Positions 7,599 through 15,279 of a stretch of 23,329 bases of DNA are shown here, in pieces. The position numbers were made by a program, and so were the translations under genes. The stretch is from Bacillota bacterium (lineage in GTDB: Bacteria > Bacillota > Bacilli > Alicyclobacillales > SLC66). Numbering within the stretch: position 1 is the first letter of the stretch; every line of letters begins with the position of its first letter. The notes beneath the pieces were generated by a model. That model was not told where the DNA came from, did not search any database, and saw only the letters and a program-made list of their open reading frames with translations. The stretch lies in the NCBI GenBank assembly GCA_021846145.1, contig JAJZCJ010000011.1, forward strand, positions 1 through 23,329, read 5' to 3'.

Positions 7599-8288
7599 TT
7601 AAACCAGTTCTTTTGCGGCATCAACAAAGCGTTGCATGGCGGCTTCTGCGGTTTGCAATTGCCGTGCGGAAAGTCCACGATAGATGGCTTGAAGTTGGTA
7701 AAAATCATAACTTTTCACGCTATCATACATTCCGCAGGTATACCACGAATACGCCACCCATACACGATGCAAGGTGCTTTTAAGGAGTTGTTGATCCTCT
7801 GGCGTGACCCAGTTCCACTCTTGATCAAGAAACGAGCGAGTAAACACCTGATCCAACGACCGATACCTCTGATGCCATTTATCCACTTTGTAGTTGTGCG
7901 GAATACTGGTTAAACGTTGCAACAGCACCTCCGCGCTCCACTCCCACGGTGACCCGCTCCACCCATACTTGCGAACGAGAAAATCCAACACCTGATGAGC
8001 GTGAACATAGATTTTTTCATAGTCTGGAAACCGTGTCATCAAATTAGGTGCGCCCTGAAAGTTGTTTTTCGCAAATGAACGACGCTGTTGCCGTGGGCTT
8101 GATGCTTTCGGTTCGCCAAATAGAGAAGTCAGGACGAACACGATCCCACCAATCGCGGCTAAGATGATAATGGTGAACATCGCCCCATAAGCCGTTGCGC
8201 CGTAGGCATGGTGAACCCATGTAAGCAGTTCGTCAATCGGAACAATGATCAAAGCGATGAAAAATGCGATCATGAATATGGTACTCAT
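7599..8288 (-). CDS. Membrane-anchored protein of unknown function, first gene of an unknown operon
   Basis: The 229-residue product starts at the ATG at 8288, behind AAAGGGG. Two hydrophobic helices (residues about 4-22 and 35-57: MIAFFIALIIVPIDELL and MFTIIILAAIGGIVFVL) anchor it in the membrane. A basic stretch follows (PRQQRRSFAKN), so the remaining 170 residues are probably cytoplasmic. This part is rich in aromatic residues (KYGWSGSPWEWSAEVLLQRL; VAYSWYTCGMYDSV) and likely all-helical. I recognise no family. It heads an operon with the 43- and 135-residue proteins and runs in the same direction as the island helicase, beyond a 580-bp gap. Confidence 0.75.
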   Translation of the reverse strand: MSTIFMIAFFIALIIVPIDELLTWVHHAYGATAYGAMFTIIILAAIGGIVFVLTSLFGEPKASSPRQQRRSFAKNNFQGAPNLMTRFPDYEKIYVHAHQVLDFLVRKYGWSGSPWEWSAEVLLQRLTSIPHNYKVDKWHQRYRSLDQVFTRSFLDQEWNWVTPEDQQLLKSTLHRVWVAYSWYTCGMYDSVKSYDFYQLQAIYRGLSARQLQTAEAAMQRFVDAAKELV

Positions 8289-8455
8289 TCCGTTCGCCCC
8301 TTTTCTTCTCCTTGTGTGCTTGTGTATTCACTGTCCTCACCATAACATGCCTACCGCTGGCACATGATTACTGTTTCCCCTTCTTTTTTTACTTCGATGG
8401 CTCAGTTGTTAACCTTTTTTCTTCGTACAATTTATCTTTGCAAATGGTAATTTTT

Positions 8456-8477
8456 ATTCACTGTGAATACACTGTGA
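8456..8477. repeat. Overlapping palindrome and direct repeat (CACTGTGA x2)
   Basis: ATTCACTGTGAAT (8456-8468) is a perfect palindrome with 6-bp arms. CACTGTGA occurs at 8459-8466 and again at 8470-8477, an 11-bp offset, about one helical turn. This arrangement suits a protein-binding site. Confidence 0.45.
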
Positions 8478-8505
8478 TGGAAACACAATTCATATAGCGA
8501 TTTTT

Positions 8506-8536
8506 AAACTGATCACATCTAACATGTGATCAGTTT
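8506..8536. repeat. Perfect 13-bp inverted repeat
   Basis: AAACTGATCACAT (8506-8518) is the exact reverse complement of ATGTGATCAGTTT (8524-8536) around a 5-base loop. Neither side is followed by a good T run, so it is not a textbook terminator, although it could still fold as a hairpin. It may mark an operator, origin or element border. Confidence 0.7.
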
Positions 8537-8697
8537 AGGAACGAGAAGTGCCAAAAGTTCATTCGTTAACACTGATAAATTAGTTTTATTCTCAGCAGTG
8601 TGTTTCACTTGCAAAACAGTAGGTTTACGTGATTCTCGATCGCAGGCTATATAACATGGCTATTATCCGATTCAGAATTACCAGTTTCATATACATA

Positions 8698-8826
8698 TCA
8701 AACAACCAATAGATTTCCAATACACCAATATATAACATTCGTCATGCTTCCCCTTTTATCGACAAATTTCTTTTTTATCCAATCAGGCGTTGTAGAACGC
8801 AGCAAATCACAGGTTGGCTTGTCCAT
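8698..8826 (-). CDS. Possible 42-residue protein with a hydrophobic C-terminus
   Basis: The frame begins MDKPTCDLLRSTTPDWIKKK and ends in a hydrophobic segment (NVIYWCIGNLLVV). It starts 43 bases after the helicase stop on the same strand. The ribosome site is poor (AGG directly beside the ATG). It could be a small island protein or a chance frame. Confidence 0.3.
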   Translation of the reverse strand: MDKPTCDLLRSTTPDWIKKKFVDKRGSMTNVIYWCIGNLLVV

Positions 8827-8868
8827 CCTGTTTTCTTAGATAAATATTGGTGACGCTCGGTTGACTTG

Positions 8869-11800
8869 TTACGTTCGTCTGTGCTTCATCGTTCCACGCT
8901 TGTACCCGTGTGCTAGTTGGTCTAGTATTGCTTTTTCGTCATCGATCATGCCAGCCAGCTTCATCATGCGACTCATCGTGACTCGTACCGCCCGTTTCGC
9001 GACGTGTGCCCTTGTTTTAGTGTTTTCTGTGATACCCATTGCCGCCAAAATCCGTAAAAAGGTGTCGTCTTGGAACCATGCGGCTACTGTTTTTACGTCG
9101 CGTTCGACCAATTCAGACAGTTCTTCAGCTACTTTCATTATAAGTCCATTATCTCTAATATAGTCCATTACGTTGACTGTTTCAGACTTGTAACGATCCA
9201 TCAAAACTTGTGCGGCTTTGCTCATTTTCTCGACTTTGTTAATACTGGCAGCTTTGTTTATTTTACTTGTTTGTCTGCTTTTCCCGGTGGACACAAACTT
9301 CATTTTCTCTTGAAGTGGTGGCAATTCATCCGGCCACATCATCGGATCACCAAGGTAATATATCGTAATTGGCACGTCACGATTGATGAGCCGAGAGCGC
9401 ATGACGGCTTGGTAAAGTTCTCCTTTTATTTCCTCCATGTAGTACGCATCAAACCCCTTATGTCCGGTCAGACGGCGTTTGCGTGTGTTTCCCGTAACGT
9501 AATCAATGATGTCTTCTTCTTTCTCACAGATAGAAAACACTTCCCCAGTCAATACCTGGTACTCTATTGCTTTGGCTAGTAAATTTTGAGCGTATGCAGT
9601 TACAACGTAGTTCCTGTGATTTTCAAGCTGATTGGACCCACGCGCACCGGCTCCATAGTGTTCCGTCGCATACCCCGAAAAAAACGGATCGTCTATCATG
9701 TTATCGTGCATCGCTTTTGTTGTTATCAACGCGGTATCGGTAGCACTAAGCCGTTGCTGCTCAATAAATTCGCGCATATTCTGTGTGGTAACTCTCTTTC
9801 TCATCGCCCACATCGAGCGTGAAAAACCAAGTGCCGCGATCATTCTATGATCATCGCGGACAGGATGAACGCGTATATCGGTATAGTCGAAGTTTTGGAA
9901 CAATTTACGGTATAGTTCCACATTTGCTGTTGCATCGAGTACAACTGCGCGTTGCTGCTCCAGTCGTGCTATCAGTTGATCGTTCCGTACCCCTACTACT
10001 AACTTGATCACACTGTTCACGTCATCCTCATCTTTCACGATCCCTTGCTTGGTGATGAATGCCCGATGACGCGCATTTGCTGTGCCTTTCAGTGCTGAAT
10101 TAAGCGCACGGAATAATACACTTAGTCCAATTGCCTCCACACGACCTGTCATACTATTCGGCTTGGTTTCTAGTATTTCCACTTCGCCTAGGATGTTTGT
10201 TTGCTCACGCACAAATTCTATGGCGATTTTGAATGTTCTCAACCCAACTTTACGGATCAATTTTTGAATAAAATCGCGTTCAGGGATCAACAATGAGTAT
10301 TCTTTTTTTGCTGAATGTTTAAGTAGTAGTGCACTTAATGTATCTATTGCACACTTCACTTCCTGTACCATTTCACGCGTAAATTCATTTAGCAAAACCC
10401 GTTCTGTTTCATCATTTTCGCCTAATTCTGCTAATCTAGCTTGTTTCGCCTCTTCGAGTTTACCTTCTTCAAGCAACACTTGTAAGTAATTTGATTTTGC
10501 CTGAAGCCTTGCCACAGTCCAATCGTTTGTACTGTACAGCATCACAATCGGGTTTTCGTCGCTTATGATGTGGTCAAACTCTCCAATTGGTAGTTTTTCA
10601 TTATTTGCGTAACCATTCACGAGATAGCTCATATTTGCGTGTGTCGCTTGCACGTATGTCGCTGCCTGCGCAACCGGAAACTGCTTGTAATACGCGCATT
10701 CTTTCGCTAATGCGCATCCTCCACAAGCGTATCGACTTACATTTCGTCCCTTCTCCTGCAATGGCTGTACTTTCTCGTAGTACATCTTACTATCACAGTT
10801 TTTCTCGTTCCTGCCTTTGACCACCGCCAGTTCGTCCAGCACTTTTTTTGCATCGTGGTCATTCAAAACCAACCCAATCATCACCCTAAACTCTTCCATC
10901 CGTGCAAGGTCGTCGAACAGAATTAACACGCGCTCACTATTTCCTGCTTTGATTGCTTCTAATAACATAAAGATGATTGCGCGTGTTTTTCCCAATCCAG
11001 CATCGCTGCGGTTGAGAGCAACACCGCTATACACGTGCCCTGGCCCATGCTGTATGATCCAGTCCGTCAGCGTTGTCCTGCCTTGAGCTAGTACCATCCG
11101 ACTGATCGTATTTTTTTGCTTCGTGTCAGCCAAATAATCGATAATCGGCTGTACTGCTTGCACCTTTTCTGATCGCACATGCTCGTAGCGCACAAGACCA
11201 CCATTCGCGAGCAGCAAATCATCAAGACCTTTGCCGATACGTGCATCCCAATCAAGCCGGAAGACCGTTGACGCGATGAGAGTCAGTTGATCAGCCAGTC
11301 CACTTTCGAGCATGCGCACGTTTGCTTCTTGCTTTTTGTCAATCTCATGGTCAAACGCGATATGAAATTCTTGTACATAATGTTCTTTAATTAGCGCAAT
11401 CGCCGCTTCAACTGCTTGGGCTTTCTTGGTGATACCAGTTATAGCGATACCATATTTGTAGCCAAGTCGTTTCATACCTTTCTGCGTCTTCTGAATGCCT
11501 TCTGTCACTAAGCAAACATCAATATTGCCTGCCGGATTATACATAATCGAATAGCCAGATTGACCAACCTTCTCAGCGTCAATTAGCACTTTGTACTTGT
11601 CTGATCCATTCGCATTCAACACGCGCAACTGCATAGACTGATAGCGGCTGTCCACATCCATAAGTGGAAACATGATGCCGTATTGCTGATTATTCCAGAC
11701 CACGCGCCCCGACTTTGTGATTCGTGTGCCGGGCATTCCTTTTGCTTCCACTTGATGCTCACGAATGTACCCATTGATCCTCGAAAGCGCGTATCCGTCT

Positions 11801-12315
11801 TGGACATATGCGTGTACCGCTTCTGCATCCTCTGCTGTCATACCGTGTTTGTTAGCTAGATAGTCGAGTTCTTTTTCCATAAGCGGTGTACCCATCGAAG
11901 CGATTAACCGCAGCCACTCGTTCACCACTACCTTATCCGTCACGCTGCGCTTCTGCGTGTCCGGCGTGGTGATACTGCTAATCTGCGCGATCCGGTTGCG
12001 CCTATTTGCTGTTGCCAACACAAACACCATGCTGGTCGGGTCGTTTTTTACGGGCACGGACAGCATATCCCCCACACCAGGAATTTCATACAGCTTGTAA
12101 AATTGGTATGTAGTTGGTGGGCGATGGCAGTGATAGACTGTTTCATCGTCCGTGTGTTGACACCAGTCGTCGTGGTTGCAAATTGGGCACTGATTGTTTT
12201 TTGTCGCATGAATCCATAGCGTATCATCAAACCCACTCGTACCGCTAATTTGGGTAGAATCTGAAGAAATTTCTTGTTGAAATTTATTACGCGCTGTGCT
12301 ATATTTATGTTGCAT
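8869..12315 (-). CDS. Large island replication protein: zinc ribbon, Toprim-like region, SF2 helicase with XPD/DinG-like cysteines
   Basis: The 1148-residue product starts at the ATG at 12315 behind AAAGGAAG; the frame runs further up without a better start. Residues 43-64 form a zinc-ribbon-like cluster (CPICNHDDWC, then HCHR). Residues 266-370 look like a Toprim domain: VCLVTEGIQKT (E272), FDHEIDK (D322) and GKGLDDLL. Then come Walker A (RSDAGLGKT, 437-444), cysteines C507, C531, C534 and C540, a DE-box (IISDEN, 584-588), VVLDATAN (791-798), a motif V-like HYGAGARGSN (886-895) and QAVMRSR (969-975), resembling SF2 motif VI. Four cysteines between Walker A and the DE-box are the hallmark of Fe-S helicases of the XPD/DinG group. 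It probably replicates the island, with unwinding and possibly priming in one chain. Zinc instead of Fe-S at the cysteines is possible. Confidence 0.75.
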   Translation of the reverse strand: MQHKYSTARNKFQQEISSDSTQISGTSGFDDTLWIHATKNNQCPICNHDDWCQHTDDETVYHCHRPPTTYQFYKLYEIPGVGDMLSVPVKNDPTSMVFVLATANRRNRIAQISSITTPDTQKRSVTDKVVVNEWLRLIASMGTPLMEKELDYLANKHGMTAEDAEAVHAYVQDGYALSRINGYIREHQVEAKGMPGTRITKSGRVVWNNQQYGIMFPLMDVDSRYQSMQLRVLNANGSDKYKVLIDAEKVGQSGYSIMYNPAGNIDVCLVTEGIQKTQKGMKRLGYKYGIAITGITKKAQAVEAAIALIKEHYVQEFHIAFDHEIDKKQEANVRMLESGLADQLTLIASTVFRLDWDARIGKGLDDLLLANGGLVRYEHVRSEKVQAVQPIIDYLADTKQKNTISRMVLAQGRTTLTDWIIQHGPGHVYSGVALNRSDAGLGKTRAIIFMLLEAIKAGNSERVLILFDDLARMEEFRVMIGLVLNDHDAKKVLDELAVVKGRNEKNCDSKMYYEKVQPLQEKGRNVSRYACGGCALAKECAYYKQFPVAQAATYVQATHANMSYLVNGYANNEKLPIGEFDHIISDENPIVMLYSTNDWTVARLQAKSNYLQVLLEEGKLEEAKQARLAELGENDETERVLLNEFTREMVQEVKCAIDTLSALLLKHSAKKEYSLLIPERDFIQKLIRKVGLRTFKIAIEFVREQTNILGEVEILETKPNSMTGRVEAIGLSVLFRALNSALKGTANARHRAFITKQGIVKDEDDVNSVIKLVVGVRNDQLIARLEQQRAVVLDATANVELYRKLFQNFDYTDIRVHPVRDDHRMIAALGFSRSMWAMRKRVTTQNMREFIEQQRLSATDTALITTKAMHDNMIDDPFFSGYATEHYGAGARGSNQLENHRNYVVTAYAQNLLAKAIEYQVLTGEVFSICEKEEDIIDYVTGNTRKRRLTGHKGFDAYYMEEIKGELYQAVMRSRLINRDVPITIYYLGDPMMWPDELPPLQEKMKFVSTGKSRQTSKINKAASINKVEKMSKAAQVLMDRYKSETVNVMDYIRDNGLIMKVAEELSELVERDVKTVAAWFQDDTFLRILAAMGITENTKTRAHVAKRAVRVTMSRMMKLAGMIDDEKAILDQLAHGYKRGTMKHRRT

Positions 12316-12388
12316 AAGAGAACACTTCCTTTCAATTTGATTGATTGGAGCACTTTCTTTTTTTGCCTGCGTTACCAGCGCAGACGGT

Positions 12389-12413
12389 GTTACACCCAAA
12401 GGGGAATTGAAAC
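12389..12413 (+). other. Short motif resembling the 3' end of a type I CRISPR repeat
   Basis: The stretch ends GGGGAATTGAAAC, close to the 3' end (GGAATTGAAAC) of common type I-B/III CRISPR repeats. It occurs only once, in the leader of the island helicase gene, with no spacer-repeat periodicity and no cas gene in the window. It overlaps a small palindrome, GGTGTTACACC (12386-12396), which may simply be an operator. Confidence 0.15.
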
Positions 12414-12431
12414 GAAATCATTCATTACGAG

Positions 12432-12457
12432 CCGGCAGCCCCCAAGCAGTCGGCTTT
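12432..12457 (+). terminator. GC-rich hairpin with T run between the xis-like and helicase genes
   Basis: AGCCGGCAGC can pair with GCAGTCGGCT (one mismatch, one G-U), followed by TTTT on the plus strand. On the minus strand, the coding direction here, there is no T run after the stem. It might stop antisense readthrough from the repressor side or act as a leaky attenuator before the helicase gene. Confidence 0.4.
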
Positions 12458-12465
12458 TTGCTTTC

Positions 12466-12735
12466 CTACACCGCCTCGATCTGTTCCCGCATCCATTCAT
12501 TCACGTCCGACCTGCGCAAGTAAATTCGAGAATGAACGCTGAACGACGGTATCTCATGTTGCCTAACCATTCGCCTCATCGTGCTGTCACTTACTCGCAA
12601 CATGTCCCGCGCCTCACTCAATGTCATCACATCGTCGTTGCCTGCTGCGCTTGCCGCTGCTGATTGGAGCGCGGCGGTGATTTCTTCACGTATTAGTTGC
12701 CGTAGCGCGTCTGGCGTGATCGTGATGATCTCCAC
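12466..12735 (-). CDS. Excisionase-like DNA-binding protein (HTH_17/MerR-type)
   Basis: The start is the GTG at 12735, eight bases behind AAAGGAGGG; longer frames lack such a site. The 89-residue protein has an Ala-rich helical N-terminus (residues 8-32) and a winged-helix domain at about 36-85: MTLSEARDMLRVSDSTMRRM, then HEIPSFSVHSRIYLRRSDVN and EWM. This is the helix-turn-helix of excisionase-family proteins. It begins 16 bases after the stop of the Xre gene and is probably co-transcribed. Known relatives bend DNA at attachment sites or act as regulators; here excision or control of the island is the likely role. Confidence 0.8.
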   Translation of the reverse strand: MEIITITPDALRQLIREEITAALQSAAASAAGNDDVMTLSEARDMLRVSDSTMRRMVRQHEIPSFSVHSRIYLRRSDVNEWMREQIEAV

Positions 12736-12751
12736 TGTGATTGCCCTCCTT

Positions 12752-12976
12752 TTATGCGGATTCCTTTTCATTTGAATTTGATGTACAATCAGGAACAAGT
12801 AGTACCCTCTGTGGAATACCAAATAAATCTTCGAGTTGATCTATTACTTTTTTAGAGGGATTGCGTTTTCCAGTTTCAATATTGCCGTATTGACGTACTG
12901 TAACGCCTATTTTTGCCGCAACTTCACGTCGCGTCATACCTAGTTCTAACCGAATAGATCTTAGCTTAGATCTCAT
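12752..12976 (-). CDS. Small Xre-family regulator (Str/Cro-like)
   Basis: The ATG at 12976 has AAGGGAG in register. The 74-residue product is essentially one Xre helix-turn-helix: LRSIRLELGMTRREVAAKIG (5-24), VTVRQYGNIETGKRNPS and VIDQLEDLFGI. It is the first gene of the leftward island transcript, before the xis-like and helicase genes, and is driven by the promoter at 13037-13065. In phages and satellites a small Xre protein in this position is a Cro-like or Str-like activator/antirepressor. That role is inferred from position. Confidence 0.85.
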   Translation of the reverse strand: MRSKLRSIRLELGMTRREVAAKIGVTVRQYGNIETGKRNPSKKVIDQLEDLFGIPQRVLLVPDCTSNSNEKESA

Positions 12977-13001
12977 ACCATCTACTCCCTTCATCAATAA
13001 T

Positions 13002-13018
13002 AGGAACCTTGGGTTCCT
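13002..13018. promoter_or_regulatory. Operator O1 of the island switch
   Basis: AGGAACCTTGGGTTCCT is a perfect inverted repeat (7-bp arms, 3-bp centre). It lies just downstream of the -10 of the leftward promoter and shares 12 of 17 bases with a second copy at 13043-13059. The centres are 41 bp apart, about four helical turns. Confidence 0.75.
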
Positions 13019-13036
13019 CGATAACCTTCTAAATCG

Positions 13037-13065
13037 ATTATAGGGTACTTGCGGTTCCTTTGCAA
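13037..13065 (-). promoter_or_regulatory. Leftward island promoter with operator O2 in its spacer
   Basis: On the minus strand TTGCAA (13060-13065) and a perfect TATAAT (13037-13042) are separated by exactly 17 bases. The spacer, GGGTACTTGCGGTTCCT read on the plus strand, is an imperfect copy of O1. A bound repressor would cover the RNA polymerase site directly. TTGCAA is its own reverse complement, so it could also serve a rightward promoter. Confidence 0.75.
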
Positions 13066-13120
13066 GTGCGAGTTTTTTATTAATAGTTTTCATCACTATT
13101 TTTTAAGGTGGTTTGATATT

Positions 13121-14056
13121 TTGAACGGTGCTTGTTTACGTACTTTGCGTAAATGCTATGGACTTTCCAGGGGAGATGTAGCCGAACATCTTGGGGTTTC
13201 TCCGAGGATTATTACTGACTACGAAACAGGAGCAAAGCAACCTTCGCTGGATAAAGCAATAAAATTAGCTTCTTTTTTTGGAATCAAATTGGATGATTTA
13301 GCATCAGACGAGAACTGCTCTGCTTCATTTTCTACTGCATTGAAAAAGAATAGATCGAGTCGGTTATTGAAACTTGACGAAGTAAGCAGGTATAAATTTA
13401 TCAGAAGGATTTCTAGAGATTTTGGTAAAAATGTTCACGATCTTAGAGAATCGTTAGGCGTATCTATAGAATATTTATCCGAATCCACCTCCATTTCTTT
13501 ATCGCAATTGGCGCTGTACGAAACTGTATACAGAGAAATTGAAGAACCTATTATTCCAACCAGAAAACACGTGGAAACACTTGCTTCCTTTTTAGGGAAA
13601 TCTGTTGATGATCTATTTGGTGTAAATGAATATTCGGCAGAACACGATCTTGACGAATGGATTGCTTTCTTGAACCATGGGCTTGAAACTAAAAAATTAA
13701 CTGATATGGAATTCGCCAATCTGCTGGAAGTTACTTTTGAGGATATTGGTAACCGAATCAAGACTGGCAAAGCAATTTCTGATTCGACTTTAATTTTCAA
13801 AATAGCATTAATTTTAGAGCAATCGTTAGAAGATATTTTTAGCGCCGCTGGATATACATTTTTTGACTTCGATCAATTCAACCCTTTTGGCGAACGTATT
13901 GAGTTAAACATCGACAAATCAAATGAGATAGTGGATCTAATTAACAACGATCCACGAGCATTAAAGCTATTTGAAGAATACGTAAAGGCCGACGAAAAAC
14001 TAAAGAGTCTTCTGCTAGATATATGGGACAAAATCCACTACAAATGGTGGTTTTAA
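13121..14056 (+). CDS. Island repressor with three tandem Xre-type HTH domains (Stl/CI-like)
   Basis: The preferred start is the TTG at 13121, nine bases behind AAGGTGG; the frame is open from 13049 without a better site. The 311-residue product shows three successive Xre-like domains. Domain 1 (about 6-63): LRTLRKCYGLSRGDVAEHLG, then DYETGAKQPS and FFGIKLDDLAS. Domain 2 (about 104-168) is more diverged: LRESLGVSIEYLSESTSISL, ending FLGKSVDDLFGV. Domain 3 (about 180-244) is weakest: MEFANLLEVTFEDIGNRIKT, ending LEQSLEDIFSAAG. A short helical tail ends KWWF. The recurring ending (G/Q)xxxDDLF/A supports repeat units. It probably represses the leftward promoter through O1/O2 and keeps the island silent. 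The stop lies 2 bases before the integrase start. Confidence 0.8.
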   Translation: MNGACLRTLRKCYGLSRGDVAEHLGVSPRIITDYETGAKQPSLDKAIKLASFFGIKLDDLASDENCSASFSTALKKNRSSRLLKLDEVSRYKFIRRISRDFGKNVHDLRESLGVSIEYLSESTSISLSQLALYETVYREIEEPIIPTRKHVETLASFLGKSVDDLFGVNEYSAEHDLDEWIAFLNHGLETKKLTDMEFANLLEVTFEDIGNRIKTGKAISDSTLIFKIALILEQSLEDIFSAAGYTFFDFDQFNPFGERIELNIDKSNEIVDLINNDPRALKLFEEYVKADEKLKSLLLDIWDKIHYKWWF

Positions 14057-14058
14057 CC

Positions 14059-15279
14059 ATGCCCAACATTGAAAAGCGCGGCCCTAACTCGTACAGATTA
14101 CGCATTGACAGCGGTTACAACGCCCAAGGCAAGCAGATCCAGCACAGAAAAACCATCCGAATTGATGATGAGAGTTTGCTTAAATCCAAAAGAAAACTGG
14201 ATGCCTTTTTAGCTGTCGAACTCGTAAAATTTCAGCAAGAAATTGAGGCCGGCCAGTTTATTAAGCCTGAGAAAACTACTTTCTCCGATTTTGTGCAGGT
14301 CTGGAAAGCCAATTATGCTGACCAAAATTTAGGCGAATACACGCGAAGAAACTACATGTACATCATTTCGTCGCACCTTCTACCTGCATTCGGCCATTTA
14401 GAGCTAAAAAAAATCCGTACTATGCACATCGTGACCTTCCTAACACGCCTGCAAAGCCCACAGGGACGCCTATCCGGTTCGGACAAGCCGTTATCTCACT
14501 CCTCTATCATGAACGTCTATAAAGCCCTAAAATCACTGCTAGACGCTGCTGAGAAATGGAAAATCATCACCACGAACCCCATGAATGGCGTGGATCGACC
14601 AACCGTAACGAAGTCAGAAAAGAAAGCACTACACCAGACGAAACGCGCCTACACGCCCGACGAAACGCGGGAACTTATTTTAGCCTTGCTTGAATTACCT
14701 GTAAACTGGAAATTATATTTTTTGGGTTTGGTATTAGGGGGATTCAGAAGGGGTGAACTACTCGCCGTGGAGTGGTCAGACATGGATTTTACGGCTGGTG
14801 GTATCTATGTGAGAAAACAAATTTCCGTTGATGAGGCCGGGGTCACACGAGAAGCGCCTTTGAAAACCGAAACCTCAGAGGGATTCGTGCCCATGCCAAG
14901 TTGGTACATGTCCGAACTCACTTCATATCGTGCCCAGTGGACGCATAATCGTGCCCAACTAAGCGATAAATGGGCAGGTGGTTATAAAGAATATGTATTT
15001 TGCGCGGAAGATGGGCGGCCTTATTACCCGAACACGCCAACGCAAAAATGGCAAAAATTTTTGGCCGCTCATCCGGATTTGCCGAAGATTCGCCTTCATG
15101 ATTTACGCCACACCGCAGCCATGCTTTTGCGCGAACAGGGTGTGGATATGAAGACGATTCAAGAACGTCTTAGACATGCAAAATTGGGCACGACTGCCGA
15201 TCTCTATACCCACTTTTCAAACGATGTGAGCCGTACAGCAGCCGATCAGCTTGAGCAATTTGATCCACGAAAATCGTAG
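14059..15279 (+). CDS. int: Tyrosine recombinase (phage-type integrase) of the island
   Basis: The ATG at 14059 follows the repressor stop by two bases, so translation is probably coupled; an in-frame ATG lies at 14044. The 406-residue protein has the usual layout: an arm-binding N-terminus (1-60), a core-binding SAM-like domain (about 75-175) and a catalytic domain. Catalytic residues are visible: R230 (GGFRRGEL), K269 (APLKTETS), H347 and R350 (LHDLRHTAA), H373 (RLRHAKLG) and nucleophile Y383 (DLYTHFS). It should catalyse integration at the neighbouring tRNA-Gly, to whose 3' end it points. Length and motifs are those of Firmicute phage and ICE integrases; nothing suggests inactivation. Confidence 0.95.
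   Translation: MPNIEKRGPNSYRLRIDSGYNAQGKQIQHRKTIRIDDESLLKSKRKLDAFLAVELVKFQQEIEAGQFIKPEKTTFSDFVQVWKANYADQNLGEYTRRNYMYIISSHLLPAFGHLELKKIRTMHIVTFLTRLQSPQGRLSGSDKPLSHSSIMNVYKALKSLLDAAEKWKIITTNPMNGVDRPTVTKSEKKALHQTKRAYTPDETRELILALLELPVNWKLYFLGLVLGGFRRGELLAVEWSDMDFTAGGIYVRKQISVDEAGVTREAPLKTETSEGFVPMPSWYMSELTSYRAQWTHNRAQLSDKWAGGYKEYVFCAEDGRPYYPNTPTQKWQKFLAAHPDLPKIRLHDLRHTAAMLLREQGVDMKTIQERLRHAKLGTTADLYTHFSNDVSRTAADQLEQFDPRKS

Larger units (their letters stand above)
8289..8868. other. 580-bp largely non-coding, AT-rich region with inverted and direct repeats
   Basis: This stretch separates the island helicase from the unknown operon. It contains a perfect 13-bp inverted repeat (8506-8536), an 11-bp-spaced direct repeat of CACTGTGA (8459 and 8470), and one doubtful 42-codon frame (8698-8826). 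No tRNA-end duplication was found here. The repeats make it a candidate control region or replication origin of the island, which is inference. Confidence 0.5.

Noticed and set aside
8506..8536. Calling the 13-bp inverted repeat a rho-independent terminator
   Set aside because: Neither strand has a proper T run after the stem, so it is listed as a repeat instead.
10587..11086. Plus-strand frames opposite the large helicase gene
   Set aside because: They are antisense to a continuous 1148-codon gene with recognisable motifs and lack ribosome sites.
12389..12413. A CRISPR array
   Set aside because: Only one repeat-like motif, with no periodic copies and no cas genes in the window.
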